A stretch of 36,449 bases of DNA from Bigelowiella natans CCMP2755 (Eukaryota > Cercozoa > Chlorarachniophyceae): the NCBI GenBank assembly GCA_000320545.1, contig ADNK01000319.1, positions 1-36,449 on the forward strand. Reading direction: 5' to 3'. Below, in pieces: positions 33,901 through 36,449 of the stretch. A model generated the notes under the pieces. That model saw only the letters and a program-made list of their open reading frames with translations, was not told where the DNA came from and did not search any database. Each line of letters begins with the position of its first letter. Position 1 is the first letter of the stretch. A program made the translations under genes and the position numbers.

Positions 33901-34574
33901 ATGATTTCCTTGCCGCCTCCCTCGTCGTACCTCGCCACATCATCGTCACCATCCTTGTTGACTGTGAGACTGCGGCAGAGGGTAGGCAGGGGAGGAAGAG
34001 ACGCTCGCTGCCACTCCTATGCGCATGATTCCAAGCGAGTTGTAGGATTTCGGCAAAGGATGGTCATGAGAAAGAGTCCCCTCTCCATGGATAGAAGGAT
34101 CTCTAGTCGCTGTCGCGTGGCCGACGGTGGCAGCTCGGAAAAGATACAGACACAAGAAGATATTATTACTTCGGTGAGGATAATGTAGTTAGATTGTTGA
34201 TCAGATTCTCCCTTTCTTTCTTGCCCACCATCGAAAAAAGCACTTGGCGTTGCAACACTCATCCTCGGCATGAATATCAAGAACAACCGAGCAACAGCCC
34301 TTTCCCACGCCCTTTTAAAGCATCACCCGTTTGCAAATAAAACATTTCATACGAACGTATGTGTCGGAGCCCTTACCCCTCCCCTTTTCCATTCTATTTT
34401 TTTCTTCTTCTTCTTTGTCTAACTCTCTCTCCCCCCCCGCATTGCTGTGACACCCTGGACATCAAAGCCCACGAATAAACTCGTGAAGCACTTGGTAAAG
34501 CTGCGAGACAGTCGGTCATATCGTGCAGAGATGGAACGGGTATACTACGTCTAATGCGATGGGATGTGTGCCTG

Positions 34575-34655
<81 letters not shown>

Positions 34656-35543
34656 ACCGCTTCTGTATCCTGTGCATGCATGTTTCATTCGTTCGCACGT
34701 GCCTGATGATCTTATCATCTGCTGCAGGTGCTGCTTGTTGGGAAAATCCCAGTTGAAGAGACGCTGCAGCAAGGTCACTGAGGAGTTGGGGAGTCGATGA
34801 TAATAAAGTTGATGATAGCGGCATTAATAATGATGGCAATGATGCCTGTTCCTTCATTCCCCCTCCTCTCATCATCAACGCTGATCTTCCCTTCATTCAA
34901 ACAGCAGCAGCATCATCGTCATCGTCGCCTTGTGAGGTGTACAGTCTCGTTGTCTCCGAAGAGTTCTTTTTGGAGAATCCAGATATAGCAGAGAAATACC
35001 AACCCCAGAGGTGTTCCTCCTCCATGCCCATAATTTCTTCTCGAGAAAATGGCAATTGAGAATAACAGAACGCATGTGAGGGGAAGGGCAGGAGGTTGTA
35101 TTGGTGATAGCTACCTCGGAATGAAATCACTCAGTTGTTAATGGGTAGTGAGGCATTATACGCTTTTCCAACCCCCCCCCTTCCCTCCCCTTCCTGATAT
35201 CTTCTTTCATCAGATTGGTTAGAGTGCCGAAGCACGTTCTCGAGAAAATTTCGGGGGTGCAGGTCTTTTGTAGCTACCCCCCCCTTCCCTTCTAATCCAT
35301 TGCTGTGGTCTTAGCCCCCCGTTTGTGTGCATGCACGTACCTGCGTCTATTCTAATATAATAGTAATAATAATGATGATAATAAATAGTCCGGTGGATCT
35401 TTGGACTTGGCAGCTGAGGTCTCCATACCAGCGAGATCGATGATGGAATCGAAGAAAGGCACTACTCAACTTTCTATCTAACTGCAGCAGCACCGCTGAG
35501 GCATAAGAACAACACACTAGTTCTTGCCCACCAAATACTATAT

Positions 35544-35594
<51 letters not shown>

Positions 35595-36449
35595 TAGTTA
35601 CTTATAAAGTACATATATCATTTGCTTATGTGTGTGTGTGTGTGTGTGTTTTATTTGTGTACCAGGGGGCATTATGAAGCGGCTTATCATTCTTGACGGC
35701 ATACAAGTAGTAGTGCATCTATACATGCCATCCAAATATAGTTTCACCTTTCCTATCCTCATCATTTCCCCCCCCCCCCAACCCCTCCAATCTGCCCCCC
35801 CCCCTAATCTCGGCAACAAAAAATCCCTCCCCCCCCCCCTTAAATTCGAGCGCAGGATCCTGGCAACCTTGGCACGCTATTACGAACTGCGCTCGGATTG
35901 GGGTGGGACGGGGCATTTCTCCTGAAAAATACGTGCGACCCTTTCAACCAAAAGGTGATTGATCGAAGAACTTCGGCAACAAACGTCGCCACCCTCCCAC
36001 CCCCCCCCCCCCACCCCCAGCAGCGGCCAGCTGTTACACTCACATAAGTTATATTCCTAATAAAACCGTTCCTCATTGTTCTCTTGGCCTCTCCCTCTCC
36101 ACATCCTATGCATAGGCAATCAGGGCCGCACGCGGTGCGTGCTTTCGACTCCCGCTGTATACGGAAGGATCTCTAGATGATCTCCAAGAGCTCCTTCGAG
36201 ACCACGACTTCACGGGTGAGTGTGTAGTGCCATCAGCACCGGCTATGTTTGGGAAATGTGACAAGTAATGCTGACAGCCCGTGCGACTAGGTGCCGAATG
36301 TTGGAGGAGACTACTGTATTTAGCGTTGTTTCTTTGTTGTTCTCAGTGATGGCTGCTGACCCCCATGCTCCGGTTTCCGGTACGATGCGATACGAGTGCA
36401 GGGAGAAAGAGAGAGAGGAGGAGGAGGAGGAGGAGGAGGAGGAGGAGGA
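33901..36449 (+). CDS. SpoU/TrmH-family RNA 2'-O-ribose methyltransferase, organelle-targeted (partial, at least 10 exons)
   Basis: Exons 33901-34173, 34468-34539, 34728-34773, 34905-35010, 35214-35262, 35389-35418, 35680-35706, 35856-35954, 36116-36215 and 36347 to the window end join in phase. The first 90 residues are Ser/Arg-rich with few acids, like a mitochondrial or plastid transit peptide. Next comes the N-terminal substrate-binding region (NKLVKHLVKLRDSRSYRAEM), then the knotted methyltransferase domain: RLIILDGIQ, motif 1 DPGNLGTLLRTALGLGWDGA, and AIRAARGACFRLPL (motif 2). The family methylates ribose in rRNA or tRNA using S-adenosylmethionine. Motif 3 should follow the last visible exon, which ends in a Glu run coded by a GAG tract at the window edge. 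The exon 6 to 7 join (donor 35419, acceptor 35679) is the least certain. Confidence 0.92.
34576..34653. repeat. Compound (CT)n(GT)n microsatellite in intron 2 of the SpoU gene
   Basis: About 42 bases of CT, then (GTCT)2 and about 30 bases of GT, on the sense strand of intron 34540-34727. The same gene has (TA)n(CA)n at 35549-35596, (GT)n at 35629-35651 and several poly-C runs (35770-36013) ahead of acceptors. Confidence 0.95.
36400..36449 (+). repeat. (GAG)n trinucleotide tract in the last visible SpoU exon
   Basis: The open frame of exon 36347 runs into gagaaagagagagaggagg and then pure GAG to the window edge, coding for poly-Glu if the exon continues. The exon could instead end before it by an unseen donor, but no GT occurs between 36395 and the end. 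Confidence 0.7.

Noticed and set aside
1-36449. tRNA, rRNA, CRISPR array, bacterial operon or defence system
   Set aside because: No tRNA-like cloverleaf, no rRNA-like conserved block, no regularly spaced direct repeats with unique spacers and no ribosome-binding-site-led gene strings were seen. All supported genes are eukaryotic in structure.

Overview
Eukaryotic nuclear DNA, protein coding and intron rich. Nearly every gene is split by short GT-AG introns, many holding long simple repeats such as (TA)n, (CT)n, (GT)n and poly-C. A thylakoid-lumen TPR protein with a hydrophobic N-terminus, a transit-like stretch and a twin-arginine lumen signal points to a photosynthetic protist, and the leading hydrophobic segment suggests a secondary (complex) plastid. 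A chlorarachniophyte, stramenopile or haptophyte alga would fit. The lineage is inference and cannot be fixed from this window.

I rebuilt eleven genes by joining exons in phase. In order: (1) the 3' end of a helical, probably coiled-coil protein, +, to 1449; (2) a secreted beta-rich protein, +, 3775-5290; (3) an ABHD17-like serine hydrolase, -, 6099-7947; (4) a 28-exon phosphatidylinositol 3/4-kinase family protein, -, 9486-17163; (5) a tail-anchored, KEN-box protein, +, 17537-18793; (6) a lumenal TPR protein, -, 19759-21271; (7) an MFSD4/NAGLT1-like MFS transporter, +, 21585-23755; (8) a seven-helix membrane protein resembling gustatory-receptor-like proteins, -, 24524-25891; (9) a large nucleolar-type RRM protein, +, about 26468-31256; (10) a signal-peptide protein with an STI1-like domain, -, 32515-33331; (11) a SpoU/TrmH RNA 2'-O-methyltransferase, +, 33901 to beyond the window.

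From gene 4 onward the strands alternate strictly. Genes pair head to head (4/5, 6/7, 8/9, 10/11) across gaps of about 0.3-0.6 kb that are probably shared promoters. They face tail to tail across gaps of about 0.8-1.3 kb that carry palindromic GCTAGC-type sequence, TA tracts and small hairpin repeats.

The most unusual items are: the kinase with DFK in place of DFG and a poorly kept GDDLRQD segment; the seven-helix receptor-like protein; the small plastid or secretory STI1 protein carrying RLRGG; a frame break in the ABHD17-like gene; and two related hairpin repeats, one ending 8 bp from a stop codon. No rRNA, tRNA, CRISPR array or bacterial-type operon was seen.
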